The notes below the pieces were generated by a model, which was not told the DNA's origin, made no database searches, and worked only from the letters and a program-made list of their open reading frames with translations. From positions 496,001-560,000 of the forward strand of contig JAINUG010000049.1 of the NCBI GenBank assembly GCA_029706075.1: a DNA stretch of 64,000 nucleotides, given 5' to 3'. Each line of letters opens with the position of its first letter. Within the stretch, counting starts at the first letter, position 1. Position numbers and translations under genes: made by a program. This document shows, piece after piece, positions 1 to 11,787 of the stretch. This DNA is from Aldrovandia affinis (lineage: Eukaryota > Chordata > Actinopteri > Notacanthiformes > Halosauridae).

Positions 1-1206
1 GAGCCGCTCAAGCATATCATAGGTGGAAAGCCAACCAGAAAGGCGGTCCACAACCACCTTCCTCTGACCCAGCCTACTCAGGAAGGCGGAGACATTTGGT
101 GTTTGCAATTTTTCGCTCACGCGCCTTGCCTTTGTAACAAGGCTGGAGGCGTTTCTGTCCTGTAGAGCATCATCCACCGCTAAGTGGAACACATGAGCAG
201 AGCACCTCACACCTCTCAGGATCGGACCCCCGCTGACGACACTATGAATTTCCCCGGTCACATTCCCGGACGTCTCATAGATGTCTAAGGTGAGCAGACC
301 ATCTCCCTTCCCCCATGCCAGCGGGCCCTTCACTTCTGTAGTACGTTCGTCTTCGTGGCGTTGTTCTCCCTCCTCCAATGAATCATCTCCGTCATACTCA
401 GCCTCCCCGTTCTGAAACTCGGACAACAGTGACACTGCTTCTGGCATAGTAATTCCATCATCAGTTGTGATTGAGTACAACTGCCTTAAATCAATTCCAT
501 AAGTCTTTAAAACTTCACGCACGACTGAAGATATGTAACTGCCCGTGTGGGGTTCGTGCAACTCCCTAACTGCCAGTGTTCGGAGTATGATGCGCTCTCC
601 CTCTGTATACTGGATGTTGATACCGAGGACAGACCTGTTTCTGTATGTGACAGCATCTACTTTCAGCATTAAAAGTTTGCCCTTGAGCCCGTTTCTGAGA
701 TTTTCTCGTTCCCTTTCCGCAACTTCGGAAACCATGTCACGGACAATTTCACTGTCAATTCTGACAGATTTGCCCATTATATCAAGCACAGGATCAAGAA
801 TCTTTCTAAAGCCTGTATCGTCCATCAAGGAGAACGGTCTACCATTGACAGTAACAAGCTCAACACAGGCATCCCGTAGGGAATCAGGTGTGATGTGGAA
901 TTGTTCAGCTCTGGGCTTCTTGACCACTACAGTGTCTTGTAAACAATGTACTGTCCTTTTGCTATCCACTGCTGAAAAGAGTCTCTTTGATGCTGAAGAG
1001 GATGGCGCTGAGGGGTCTTCCACGTGTGTGGATGCAAGCAGCCTTGCAAAAGCAGATGGGTGCATCCTCTGGACATGCCGTTGTAAATTACCGCCATGGT
1101 TTCCTGCGATCTCAGCAGTGCACCCCTCGATTTGGCAGCGAGACTTGTTTGCGATGGGGTCATAGGAAAAATACAGTCGTACTGGGTTCTCCTGGTGACG
1201 CCCCAT
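1..1206 (-). CDS. BED-finger hAT-family transposase-like protein, N-terminal 402 codons (runs off window)
   Basis: Read on the minus strand from the ATG at 1206-1204, the frame stays open to base 1, so the C-terminus lies outside the window. Near residues 13-50 there is a BED-type zinc finger with the pattern C-x4-C followed by H-x4-H (ending HVQRMH). A lysine/arginine-rich linker follows, then a transposase-like core with TTDDGITM, which resembles the first-acidic-residue region of hAT transposases. Further on is RCSAHVFHLAVDDAL, the typical hAT 'C-x-A-H-x-L-x-L-x-V-x-D-A-L' segment. The hAT C-terminal dimerisation domain would be beyond the edge. No frameshift or stop interrupts 1.2 kb, which is unusual for old repeats. 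It could be a young autonomous element or a domesticated ZBED-like gene. TIRs were not identified. An intron or upstream exon is possible, since no promoter was recognised. Confidence 0.72.
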   Translation of the reverse strand, partial: MGRHQENPVRLYFSYDPIANKSRCQIEGCTAEIAGNHGGNLQRHVQRMHPSAFARLLASTHVEDPSAPSSSASKRLFSAVDSKRTVHCLQDTVVVKKPRAEQFHITPDSLRDACVELVTVNGRPFSLMDDTGFRKILDPVLDIMGKSVRIDSEIVRDMVSEVAERERENLRNGLKGKLLMLKVDAVTYRNRSVLGINIQYTEGERIILRTLAVRELHEPHTGSYISSVVREVLKTYGIDLRQLYSITTDDGITMPEAVSLLSEFQNGEAEYDGDDSLEEGEQRHEDERTTEVKGPLAWGKGDGLLTLDIYETSGNVTGEIHSVVSGGPILRGVRCSAHVFHLAVDDALQDRNASSLVTKARRVSEKLQTPNVSAFLSRLGQRKVVVDRLSGWLSTYDMLERL

Positions 1207-1419
1207 ACTACACAAAAGAAAGATTAACAGAGATATTAGCGACTTCATATTTCAATGAATGATGTGTGAGCATAACCAGGAATAGCAGCACCATCTGGAA
1301 TTCCATGAAGTATTTCCTATAGAAATACATGCAAAATTAGCAGCTCTTTAAAACCCTGTAGTCATGTTTATAAGAATATAAGAATACTAGTCATTTACCT
1401 AGTGTACAGGATATCCAAT

Positions 1420-1700
1420 ACTGCATCAAACCTGGACTTGAATACCCCAGATTCCTTTACTATATGACCTGGCAAGCAGTCCCACACATTGACAACACTG
1501 TGTAAAACAATACTCCCTGATATTAGTTCACAATTTAGCTTTAACTAATTTCCACCTGTGCCGTTTTGTTCTGCTAACTGAACTCAATCTGAAAATTCTT
1601 TGGTAGTTCAATTTGTTAATCCCTTTTATGAATTTTAAATCCTCAATCAAAGCCCCCCTTAGTCCCCTTTTACTAAGCTTGAATAGATTAAGGGCCATAT
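1420..1700 (-). pseudogene. Decayed non-LTR retrotransposon, reverse-transcriptase C-terminal tail
   Basis: Minus-strand translation gives a degraded version of the C-terminal tail of CR1/L2/Rex-like LINE ORF2 proteins. It has a leucine/arginine-rich start with RGLRGALIEDLKFIKG, then RTKRHRWKLVKAKL, a stop codon and TNIREY. After a frame change it continues with GVWDCLPGHIV and FKSRFDAVLD. These match the usual order 'RRLRGDLIE..KI..G', 'TRGH..KL', 'T.IR..FF', 'WN.LP..VV', 'FK..LD'. At least one stop and one frameshift make it non-coding. It lies downstream, in its own orientation, of the fragment at 3085-3240, so both are probably parts of one old insertion. Confidence 0.55.
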
Positions 1701-3084
1701 TTAATAAGATAGTCTCAGTGCAAAGATGGTCACAATTGTGTTGCGGCTATTTCACGGCCGCAAATAGCGACACATTAACAACTAATTTACTAAGACTAGT
1801 TCTAATTACGCAATCAAAGACATTAAACGCCCTCATTCGCAATTTGCGATAGGATACAACATGGCACGCTCACACTTTCAGATCACACCAAGATAACGGA
1901 TACGCAGCAACCAGGCAGAAGTAGCTAGGGAACAACGGAAAAAAAGAAAACGCATCAGGAAATTTAGGTATTGGTCAATGAGGTCAAAGAGTCACGACGC
2001 CGTATTACAGCATAGGAAAACAACACCAATGGAGAAGAAAACGTTTTTGAGTGACATCACAAAATAAATTAATTCATAAGGCATACCAAACGAGCAGTAG
2101 ATGATGTAAAGAAAACAAACCGGTGATGTAAGGAAAACATGACAAGACGTTAGACGGTGTCCAAAAGAAAAACCTTCCGACAACTTAATGCGGGAAAAAG
2201 GCACCAGCGGTGGTCCAACCAAGGAAATAATATTAGAACAAAGAATATAAACGGATAAACTTGTGATGGGGGAAGGTCACAGAGCATCAGAAAGTAAAAC
2301 TGTATTCACGATTCATACGTTTGATAGAATATTAAATACTGACTTAGATGTCTGTAGATACAGGTATTTTGGAAACTATAGCTGTCATGATTCTAAAGGG
2401 GTAAATACTTCTTATACCCACTGTACTAGCATGACAGAGCTGTCAATTAAATCATTTCTATTTAATTGTATTTTCTTAAACATTTCAGAGTATAGCAATG
2501 AAAAAAACCTATAGGTTAGAGTTTTAGCAATTTCAAGGCTAACAAGGCTTCCATCATTATGCTAACGAGTTCCAAGCTCTCGTCTTAATATCCTCTCTGG
2601 TAAATCTCTCAACATTATAAGGAGTTACTACCCCCCATCCCCTTTCGCAATTTAGTCAGAATATAAATCAACCAAGCTAAAGACCAAGGTCTATCTACAA
2701 CTAAAGACCCTAACTTCAGTACACATTTCCTGATCAGAAAGCTTTTCCATGGATCAATCGCACTCTATTGGTGTTTTGCGTAAAATATCACTTTGATCTA
2801 TTGATTATGTCTACTTAAATTAGTACACTATGCTTAGACCTGTCCAAGCTCTGAAATGTTAACCCTACATTATGCCTTCTAAACACTGAGTGATCTCTTG
2901 CAAAAGCTGCACAAATTTGTAACATTCATATTTGTAATATTTGTAACAAGATAGCACTGTAAAAAGTCCAGTTTGTTATATCTGTAGCCGTAGTACCCCA
3001 TACTGGTCCACCTAGCCTCAATAATTAAACCATTATGAGTGGAAATTAATTCCTTCCTGTCCGCAATTTCATCGCAGAAATTCC
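1701..3084. other. AT-rich intergenic stretch, no gene recognised
   Basis: Only short reading frames without recognisable domains are present. The stretch probably contains decayed LINE sequence between the two fragments at 1420-1700 and 3085-3240, but no motif could be read. Confidence 0.4.
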
Positions 3085-3240
3085 GTTATTAGGGCCGTTG
3101 ATAAGAAAATGCCAACTCGACTTTCCCAGATAAATATATTTTAAAAAACCGTTTAGGATTACTTTTAGCATCTTGGGCTATTTTAATTTCAAAGAGAATT
3201 TTAGATGCTCTTATTTATTTTTTAGCCTTAGCCGGCATAG
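3085..3240 (-). pseudogene. Decayed LINE fragment from the region just upstream of the RT domain
   Basis: Minus-strand translation contains FEIKIAQDAKSNPKRFFKI, which resembles the segment '(F)E.KIA...K.NPK.F..Y' that precedes the reverse-transcriptase domain in fish CR1/L2/Rex-type LINEs. A stop codon lies just before it and the frame closes soon after. The RT core that should follow is missing between here and 1700. The class assignment rests on pattern recall only. Confidence 0.45.
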
Positions 3241-4740
3241 TGTAATTATCTACCTTATTTCTGTCTGAATTACCTTTAAAAAATATATATATATCGCTAC
3301 TTTATACAGTTTCTTCTTTTGTCTCAAAATCTCCCGGTAAAATTAATTAATCCACGCACTGTGGAGTCTGCATTTTGGCATGAATTTACACTGCGCATCA
3401 AGAATAACCCCTTTACATTTACTCCACTTTTCATTCATAGTTGTATAATTTATAAATTGTATCGAATCCATATTAATTTTAAATTCTATTTCAGTGTATT
3501 AAAGTCAGTTCGTCCTAACTTTAAAAATTATATAGTTAGAGGAGGCGGTCTTTACTTGCCAATAAATGATTAAGTAACTGCACTTTGGCTGCACTACCTC
3601 TGAGCTGCAAATTCAAACAGATCCAAAACTCCACCAAAATAGTCCTTTACAACCTCTAAAACTGTCCTGACACTACTTTCAAATTACTCTCAGATAGTGC
3701 AACTTGGGTATTTAGAAGGTATATGTATTTTAGCTAACAAATAGATGTTTGGGCTGCTCGTAAATGTCATACGTTGGTTACACGTATTGAAGTTACCCAC
3801 TGGAGGATTGAAAATGTGAGTAGGCTGGCTTAAAATACAATAATAGTTTTCACAAGTTATCGAGTTGAGGAATGGAATCGGAATACAACCGGCTGTAACT
3901 CTATTAAGCCGGAGACTCCCGCATATAAACTCCGTGAAGCGAGCAACAATAGACTTTCTGTCAACACCCTGTATGATCAATGGTAACATCAAGGCATTTA
4001 TGGAAAAGTAGTTAGCAGTATTATTGCTGTTATAAATACGATAAGAAGTAACTAATACGTAGTCAATAAACACAGAAGCTAACACTGCCATACTATGTAG
4101 CCATCTATGTAGGAAGTACGCTAGCTAGCTAGCTAACTTTAGCCATATAAATCGAAGTTCGCTAATTTAAAAAAAGAACAAATGTTGCCCAACTTGATTC
4201 AATTTTCAGTCATAAATTTGATTACATCCTTAGTTTTGCTGCAATTAAACCTCATCTGTTTGTCGGGACATAACTTTGTCAGGTCGTGCATGGTGATTTG
4301 TGAGACAACACAGTTCGGTAACGCTAGCGTATGGTGACCAGCTATCAAGCTACCTTCTTTTTGTCAACATTACTGCAGCAATGTTATAAAATGTTTGCCG
4401 GTAGCTAGGAAGCTAACTAAATGTCGATCTAGGCCACTGTTGCTGTCGCCCTACGTTTTGCGGTAATATTGGAAGCCACATAGGCATTTACTCACCTATA
4501 CACTTTATGTTTTAGGAGGATGATTGAAAAGGGAAATAATTTTTAGCTCGCTCCAGTATAGTCATTGTGCGCTTGCGTACAGGTTACGGAAATCATGTCG
4601 CAATCGCCACGCCTCTCTGGCTCAGGGCTATTACCAGAGATACAATATACTGTATAATGTCAATGTAAATTATATAACAGTAAATGGGGGATACAAAATA
4701 TATTGAAAGTATGTGCTTCCACACAGGTGTGGTTCATGAG
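3241..4740. other. AT-rich intergenic stretch, no gene recognised
   Basis: Low-complexity AT-rich DNA with several GCTAGCTAGC-type runs near 4110-4430. Short reading frames here show no domain, codon pattern or splice structure that supports a gene. Confidence 0.4.
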
Positions 4741-4744
4741 TTAA

Positions 4745-6165
4745 TTAAGCAGTTAACATCCCATCACGTTTGGGGCCATGTATAAAAATGCTGGGCAGGC
4801 CCAGTTGTCCATTATTTTAGCTAGAAGAAGAGATCTCAGTGAATTTGAAAGGGGGGTGATAGTTGGGGTATGTTTGGCAGGAGCTTTAATGACGAAGACT
4901 GCTCAACTTACTGTTGTTTCACATGGAATAATGATGTAATGTTAGTAATTACACAAGTAATGTTAGTATTGTTGCTCTCTCCTTTACTCTCACTCTCACA
5001 CTAACACAAAGTCTTCAGAAGAGATTATTCAACTGACTCATCAATTTACAGAAAATAAAATATGAAAACAGTGGAATATAAAGGAAGACATACTAAGGAT
5101 AATCATCCTATGTGCCACTACAAGGCACTTTTATTAAACAATTACATTTTTGTGTCATTCAATCTAACCAGAAATTGCCTCTGTCTCAACACATTCAACA
5201 CTAAGGTGATTTTGGCATGGAAGTCTGTTAGTAATTACACAAGTAATGTTAGTATTGTTGCTCTCTCCTTTACTCTCACTCTCACATAACACAAAGTCTT
5301 CAGGAAGAGATTATTCAACTGACTCATCAATTTACAGAAAATAAAATATGGTGAATATAAAGGCACATACTAAGAATAATCATTATGTGCCACCAAGGCA
5401 CTTTTATTGATGTCATTCATAACCATTCTGTCTCAACACATTCAACACAAGATTTTGCATGGAAGGCTGAGGGAAAACATCAAGGGGCAACTCTGAAAAT
5501 CATATTCTTTGACTGATTATATCAATCAAGATGCAAGGCAAAACACAAGCAACTCTGAATCCGTTGACTGATTATATCAATCTAGGGTGTGAGCAGGCAG
5601 TTTCAACAAAAACAGTCCATCGAGAACTCCATAGAGGTCAGTTGCTGTGTGTAAACCCCTTATTACACCTAAAAACGCATGTTTGTGAGTAAACTGGTGT
5701 AAAGAACACAGGGAGTGGTCTACTGAGCAGTGGAAAAAAATAATATGGTCAGATGTTTCATCCTTCACCCTGTTCTCAATAAGTTACAGGCTCGCGTGCT
5801 CGTTTCCCATGGTGAAGGGTTCTGGCGGCTCTGTTATGGTGTGGGGTGCATTTTCCTGGCATGGTTTAGGTCCACTCAACCCCTTAGAGGGCAAGGTAAA
5901 CACTAATATATACAAAGCCATTCTGAGTGATCACCTCCATCCTATGGTGAAGCATTTCTATCCTGACGGGAGTGGTCTCTTCCAGAATGACAATGCCCCC
6001 ATCCACAGGGCACAAGTGATCACTGCATGGTTTGATGAGCATGAAAATGATGTAAACCGTATGCCATGGCCGTCTCAGTCACCAGATCTCAAGCCCAGTT
6101 CCCTAACCATTATACCACACTGCCGCCACATACCAAAGGTGTGTAAATATATTAATAAATAAAAC
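4745..6165 (+). pseudogene. Degenerate Tc1-like transposon
   Basis: At 4825-4935 the translation shows LSEFERGVIVGVCLAGA, the helix-turn-helix start of a Tc1-family transposase, but the ATG is lost. The middle is scrambled: a 286-bp direct duplication begins at 4941, and short matches to the Tc1 middle segment follow. At 5809-6090 an open C-terminal part remains, with GGSVMVWGAFSWHG, the second catalytic aspartate in QNDNAPIH, and WPSQSPDLKP. The catalytic E that should follow the proline is gone, because the element breaks off at about 6090. The junction reads into a reversed SINE-head fragment (6093-6130). The element is inactive and lies upstream of MRPL49. Confidence 0.75.
4941..5430 (+). 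repeat. Imperfect tandem duplication, period about 286 bp
   Basis: The block beginning GTTAGTAATTACACAAGTAA at 4941 recurs at 5227 with the same following sequence, including the TTACTCTCACTCTCAC run and the CACTTTTATT motif. The second copy carries small deletions. It sits inside the decayed Tc1 element and ends in Tc1 sequence, so the duplication happened after or during that insertion. Confidence 0.8.
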
Positions 6166-6486
6166 ACACATATGTTTAATAATATAGATGATTAGATTAT
6201 ATAGAAATAATTGAATGCCATTTATTTACATATTACATCTACTTCTATGCATTTCTTCAATTATATATTTATTTATTGACCCATTTATGCATTTATTCAC
6301 ACATTCTTTTTTTTTTTTTGTGTCCCCTTTTGGTCTCCAAAGGTTTTTGATGTCTTCACACTCCGGCACACTAGGTGGCGGTAAATACATGTTTTTATGA
6401 AAAATGAGGGGGTAACTGAGTAGCTACCTGGAAGACGTGGCTAAGGGAACCACGCTGGTTAGCGGAGGCAGAGGTCACACATGAAA
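6166..6486 (+). promoter_or_regulatory. Presumed promoter/5'UTR region of MRPL49
   Basis: This is the unique sequence between the decayed Tc1 element and the MRPL49 start codon. No TATA box was recognised. The stretch 6340-6480 lacks repeats and has moderate GC, consistent with a housekeeping 5'UTR. The transcription start cannot be placed from sequence alone. Confidence 0.35.
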
Positions 6487-8898
6487 ATGGCGACTTCCAT
6501 ATTTAAAATGTCCATAACAATATGTAGGGGATTAAGGGCCATAGCTTTACCGCATCCTAGAGTCCGGTTACGGGTGAGTAATGTGGTGGAGACTGCGTGA
6601 TATTGAGATTACTGTGAGTTAGAATTAATGTGTCGTGCCAGCAACAATCTACAACAGTCAGCAAACTTGCTAAATTGTGCTAATAGACAAGCTAGCTATG
6701 TTGCTAGACAACTAGCTAGCTTGGTTTAAGTTATCTGTCTTGATAATACATCGTAGTGCATTATTTTGGTTGAGGGATATTGACAGTAGTGCTATATCAA
6801 CGTTGTTCTTCAGCCCTGTCTGGTTAGCTATGTTAGTCTTGATCGTAGCAGCCATCCTGCGTCAGTTTTGCCGCTTCGTTCTGTCTAGTTAAGTGGTGCT
6901 TACCTGTCCTCGGTCCTTGAGGTAACGTTACCCCTGGCCCTGTGTATGGTGGTTTACGTTCCAACCAATCTCCTGATTAATTAAGGTGGTTGAAAACGTT
7001 CCGAAAGTTAAGTTCCATAGTTTTGTGCTGAAACAAATTTTAACACGATTCAGGTTTGCTAATGCTTTGACTTTGAACTCTTAGTTTTCCACAAATGGTT
7101 TAGTTTACATGACCAGGTGCCCAGACTTTAAATATTTAGCATTTCACTGATTTCAGCAGCAAGTAACATTGTGTGTCGTCTTTAGTTATGTTGTTCTTCC
7201 TATGCTAAAGACACGAATTAGGGGCTGAGTAGCTAATGTTTTTTTTTAAGTGTGATTAGTGATTGTGTTATAACAAAATACAGTTGGTGTGAAATAATAG
7301 TAATATACTTTAGTATATAATATAATAATATACTCTTGGGTTTTTGCTCCTGACTGTAAACATTGTCTAAATGTTTACCTGGCTGTATTACTTTTTTAAA
7401 CATCTTAGGATGATTCTGGGCAAACCAAAGTATAGGTTGGTATTCTTCAAACCAATCTGCACTGTATCTGGGTAAAGAACACAATGACAAGGTATGAATT
7501 CTGTCTTTTACTAATAAAACAATATGCACCTTTTCATACTCTTCCCTTAATTCAGATGGTGAGTAGCATGGTAGGAGAGAGAAACGGTTCTATAGTGGAG
7601 TCTACTGAGGAATACAAATATGTGGAACGACTGATCCCGCCCATTCAAATTCCCACCCCTCCTAAACATGATGGCCCTGCCCCCTCTGGCTGGACTCCTC
7701 CATCAGGTAGGGTTACTGCAATAAACGTCCTGCAAACTCCACATTTTCACCACAGCTGGATCCATGTGTACATGGGCAAGGCCTGGGCTTTACATTGGAG
7801 CATCTGGTCTGGAAAATCTTGTGTTCATCTCTTAGCCTGACGAATGTCATAATTTCATATAGGATGTGGAGCACCAGTTCCTAGATCAGAGGGTTGTGGA
7901 TTCAGGTACTTGCCAGGACCTATAAAATGTGCAACAAATTGTAACACATTTGATGTATGGTGCTGGCCAACTGCCAATAATACATTACTATTGCGTTACT
8001 GTCTGTAATGAAGCCTCAAGTCAATAGTCAAAATAGTTGATATGGTGACAAAGTCAAATGTGGCATTTGACTACCGACTCGTTTAGCGAGGCACTGATAC
8101 CTAAAAAAAACTAAACTGATGCCAATGAGGGCTCCAACTGAAAGCTATCCCCCTTTTTCTTTTGTCTATTTCCTTCCCATTACCAACTATAGCAGTGCCC
8201 CCTGCTCTTCCTTACATGATCCGCCGCTCCCGCATGCACAATGTTCCTGTCTACACAGACATCACCCGTTCCAACCGGATGACCACTCTTCTGCGCAAAG
8301 TTGAAGGAGACATCTGGGTGAGTGCAATTTACATATTAGGATTCATTAGCCATTGTGCTGTTCAAAGCTAAAGAAAATGAAGGACATTAGACTTCATGTC
8401 CCCTGCTTTGGGTAAGATATTTAACAGTGTTGTATTACATTTTGTAATTTTTTGCATCCACATTAAATGAATGAATCGTAAGTCAATTAAAAGCAGCAGA
8501 ACAATTTAACATTTTATTCTCATACTGCTGAGTTTTGGAAAATGTTTTAATTTGAGCAAATTATATTACTCTTCTCACAAACTGGTGCACTGGCCACTCA
8601 GAGTAGCCAATCCACTGCTAGATCTGGTCCTTTCACCAACACCTCTAACTTGCAATCTACTAAGGGGATAGGCTTTCATTTAGATGGTTTATGTATGCCT
8701 TTCCAATTGAATGACAGATCAGCGTTTTTATATTCTTGTTTGATTGGCCAGGCTTTGGAAAAGGATGTGAAGGAGCACTTGTGTCAGAAGACGGGCAAAG
8801 TCCCTCCTACACAGGTCAATGAGGTAACCAGGACTATTCGGATCAAAGGTGACTTTGACAAGGAGCTGAAGGAGTGGCTAATCAAGAAGGGATTCTGA
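6487..8898 (+). CDS. mrpl49: Mitochondrial large ribosomal subunit protein mL49 (4 exons, 169 aa)
   Basis: Exons: 6487-6573, 7556-7706, 8193-8317, 8752-8898. Donors are GTGAGT, GTAGGG and GTGAGT. Acceptors are TTCAG, TATAG and GCCAG. Phases join 0, 1, 0. The protein is a structural component of the 39S mitoribosome, imported into the matrix. The first 29 residues are basic, hydroxylated and free of acidic residues, as expected for a presequence. The core is highly conserved relative to vertebrate MRPL49: [57 protein letters not shown], then KKGF at the C-terminus. Human MRPL49 is about 166 aa. The ATG at 6487 (AAAATGG) was preferred over the in-frame ATG at 6481 because of its better context and its match to the family's MA- start. 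Exon 3 has a TAGCAG tandem acceptor. Transcription converges on PRPF39. Confidence 0.95.
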
Positions 8899-8971
8899 GC
8901 GGAGACCACCTCTGATAATCCCTCTCGTGCTCCAGCTACAAACATTCATCAAGGAGGCAGAAGGACATTTA

Positions 8972-8977
8972 AATAAA
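8972..8977 (+). promoter_or_regulatory. Polyadenylation signal AATAAA of MRPL49
   Basis: Canonical AATAAA 74 bp after the MRPL49 stop codon, giving a short 3'UTR typical of mitoribosomal protein genes. Confidence 0.65.
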
Positions 8978-9024
8978 CCTGACCTGCTGTGAAATATTCG
9001 CAAACCTGACTAAGTGAAACTGCA

Positions 9025-9096
9025 GTGTCCCGTTTCACCACCGGCCAGTCAACCCATCAAGTGTCCCGTTTCACCACCGGCCAGTCAACCCATCAA
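9025..9096. repeat. Perfect 36-bp tandem duplication downstream of MRPL49
   Basis: The 36-bp unit starting GTGTCCCGTTTCACCACC occurs twice back to back (9025-9060 and 9061-9096), followed by the first bases of a third copy. It lies just past the MRPL49 polyadenylation signal. Confidence 0.9.
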
Positions 9097-9099
9097 GTG

Positions 9100-9890
9100 T
9101 CCCATGCACAATTCCAAATGTTCTTACGTGAATTCCTGTTAACACGATTCCCCAAACCATGTTAAATACAATTTCTTCTGTTTGTGTTTTGTGTAGTTTG
9201 TTGTGTGTAAAAAGTACTTTGGAAACTTCCCAGTGAGCTTGAGTAAAATGCACTTGGTGGCGCAAACGTCTGTAGTTTCATTTAATGGTGATAGTTTTCC
9301 CAGCTAGGCACTTCTTTCAACAAATCATTGGACACAGCACAGGCTGATGCTGAATTTCACATTAAGTGACTCCGGTGGAGGACTGAGGCTCAATGTGTCA
9401 TGTGGAGAAAAATGAACAATTTATTAATCCTACAGTACAGAATGATGAAATTAGGTCATAGGTTTATATGGTAGGTGGCCTAAGGCCCTCTGAGGTGTAA
9501 GAAATATTGACCATATGGTTTTCTGGTCTGCTTATATAGGCTATGGATGTTATTCTGATTTGCAGACAATGGCCTAAGGCTTAGGCTGAAATTCCACTAT
9601 TAATAAACAATAAAAATGTGTGTGGCTTTTCTCTTCACATGAGTTAGGTCAGGATTGCACACCACTGGTGGCCTATGCTTTAACATACAGTACCAACCTC
9701 ACTAGGTATGTGTAGTAGGATCATAAGGACCAGTCCTGCAAAGCTCTGCTTTTGTACTCAGTGTACTTATACATTGTGATTGTCATTTACTCTTTTCAAT
9801 AAACCAGACTTGATTTGAACCTGTCTGAATTGTATATCTCTATAGCTTGAATTCTTGTACATGTGAAAACCTTTGACAACATTGATTAAA
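9100..9890. other. Intergenic DNA between MRPL49 and PRPF39, no feature recognised
   Basis: No coding frame, repeat family or RNA gene was recognised between the MRPL49 3' end and the SINE at 9893. Confidence 0.4.
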
Positions 9891-9892
9891 AG

Positions 9893-10350
9893 ATGCCTGC
9901 ACCCGCTGCCTTTCAGGGATGCGGTTCGAAACCAGTCTCTACCAGAACGGCCCTGGTCGTCAGCCCCGATTGGGGGCGGCGTTTGTCTGTCCACCCCAGG
10001 GTGGAGGGTGAGCCAGCTCAGGTCCAGCGTGAAGCATATAAGGAGTCTCCGGAACGTGGGTGGGTGAATTCCGTCTCAAAGGAAGCGGAGTTCGCTGCCC
10101 TCAGAGAATTAGCTTGCCTTGTAGAGATGAGCAGCTTATATGCAGCTTTATGCTCGGGTCAATCAGGCAGGAGGTCGCTGGTGAGCAACGAGACACAGAC
10201 AACCTGGCCACCTCAATTCCGCCCTCCATGGGTGTCGCCCCACGGGACTGTAAGCTGGTCGGCACTGGCAGTCTGGGATTGACCCCAGACCGTGGGGCTC
10301 ATCCACTCACTAGAAGAGTGCCTTGACTGGTGAGCCACCCAGCAGCCGCT
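9893..10350 (-). mobile_element. tRNA-derived SINE, minus orientation
   Basis: On the minus strand the copy begins near 10350 with a box-A-like TGGCTCACCAGT and, about 45 bp later, a box-B-like GGTCAATCCC. A GC-rich body follows, with TCGGGGCTGACGACCAGGGC near 9965 (minus). The body is shared with 29380-29600 in the same orientation. The tRNA-like head resembles that of the copy at 49520-49950 only in layout. It lies just beyond the PRPF39 3' end. Confidence 0.6.
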
Positions 10351-10415
10351 ACAAGAAATTCTGCTTTACTTTTGTAGGAAAACAACAAATGACAGAAAAC
10401 AGATTGTGGTACATT

Positions 10416-10421
10416 TTTATT
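10416..10421 (-). promoter_or_regulatory. Probable PRPF39 polyadenylation signal
   Basis: TTTATT on the plus strand reads AATAAA on the minus strand, about 1.37 kb after the PRPF39 stop at 11788. It would define a 3'UTR covering roughly 10400-11787, in which no other gene is seen. Placement is an inference from the hexamer and position. Confidence 0.45.
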
Positions 10422-11787
10422 TTGTATAAAAATATGCAAGCAACATTGGAAGTTAAAATGTTTATCAATCTTAGAATAAAATGAACGTTGACACTTGTAT
10501 GCTGTACATGTTAACTAAAGTTCGATGAGTGAACTCAAATGAGGCAGAGAAAATGGAATGGCAGTAACTTACTGAGAAATGTGGTTGAGTGACTTAAGAA
10601 AACATTTTTGAGTGGGATATGTAATATAAATGCTACAGATGAAACCACTCACCCAGGATGGTGCTGCATAATCCTGATCTGAATCTTACCTATTAGATCT
10701 AAAAATTACATTTGGTTTCAAGTTTTACTGAAAAGAAAAAATACATTTTTTAATACCATTCTTTAACCAATGTAAAATCTCCCAAATCTTTTGGCAAAAG
10801 TACAGTTTACACCCAAACATTTGAGAAGGAACTGCACAGCCAGTGCCATGTAATGCAAAAGAAATATACGGTGGAAGGGGATCTTTGGAGGTAACTACTA
10901 TAACTCTGGGGATTTGTTAATTCGGTTGTCAAGAAATGCCATGGGCTTCAAACTATAAAAAAACTATTATGTACATAAAAAAAAACAACCTAGGCTAACT
11001 CTGGAATGTGTAATTATCTATAGTGCAGAAAATGGAACAGCTCTTATGCTAAAAGACTGCTTGATAATAAAAAGTCACTTAGCTTAAAAAATATCTTCTC
11101 ACTGTCCTCGTTGATCCTGATGAAAAATAGCAGAAAGCAGACAGACCAACTTAAGAGTCAATAACTCGGAACAACAATTCTCAGAAGCCTGAATTGGTTA
11201 AGCAAAATGCATTTCACCACAAAATCTGAGTGCACCCCTGAGCTAATGACTTCCCACTCCTCCACATACAGGGAAATGTACTCAGTGGAGGAGTCTGGTG
11301 AGTAAAACATCTCACCCATTCTCTCAAAGTCTGCCCAGTTTTCAAGATACCTGACAGAAGCTAGATGAAAGATTATTTTAGAAACTAGATTAAAAAAGGG
11401 GCTTCGAATTAGGACTTCGGTCAGTTAAAAACACGAATGGTGATACAGTCTTGCATTACTGTGGGCTGCCCATCACAGTAAAACAGTAAAATATCTGAAG
11501 ACACACTAAAGTAGTTCCCCCTCAGAATCAATTCCTATAAAAAACATTCTGAACCTCTGAAGGACACGTGGATCATTTCAAGTTGCTCGTTGAATAGATC
11601 TCGATCAATTTATACATTAAAAATGTCTACACCATCCATACTACCAACTCTTGGTCAGATGTTTTATTATTGTGTTTTGCCTGTTGTTACATGCTCAGAA
11701 AGTCTTAGCGGTGTGGGCCAACAATGCTTAACAGCACCCCAAATTGCTTGCAAGGTCTACAAGGTCTTGGTGCCACCGGTTGTTCCC

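Noticed and set aside
545-1165. 206-codon plus-strand frame
   Set aside because: It is the antisense shadow of the minus-strand hAT transposase frame, which has recognisable BED and hAT motifs.
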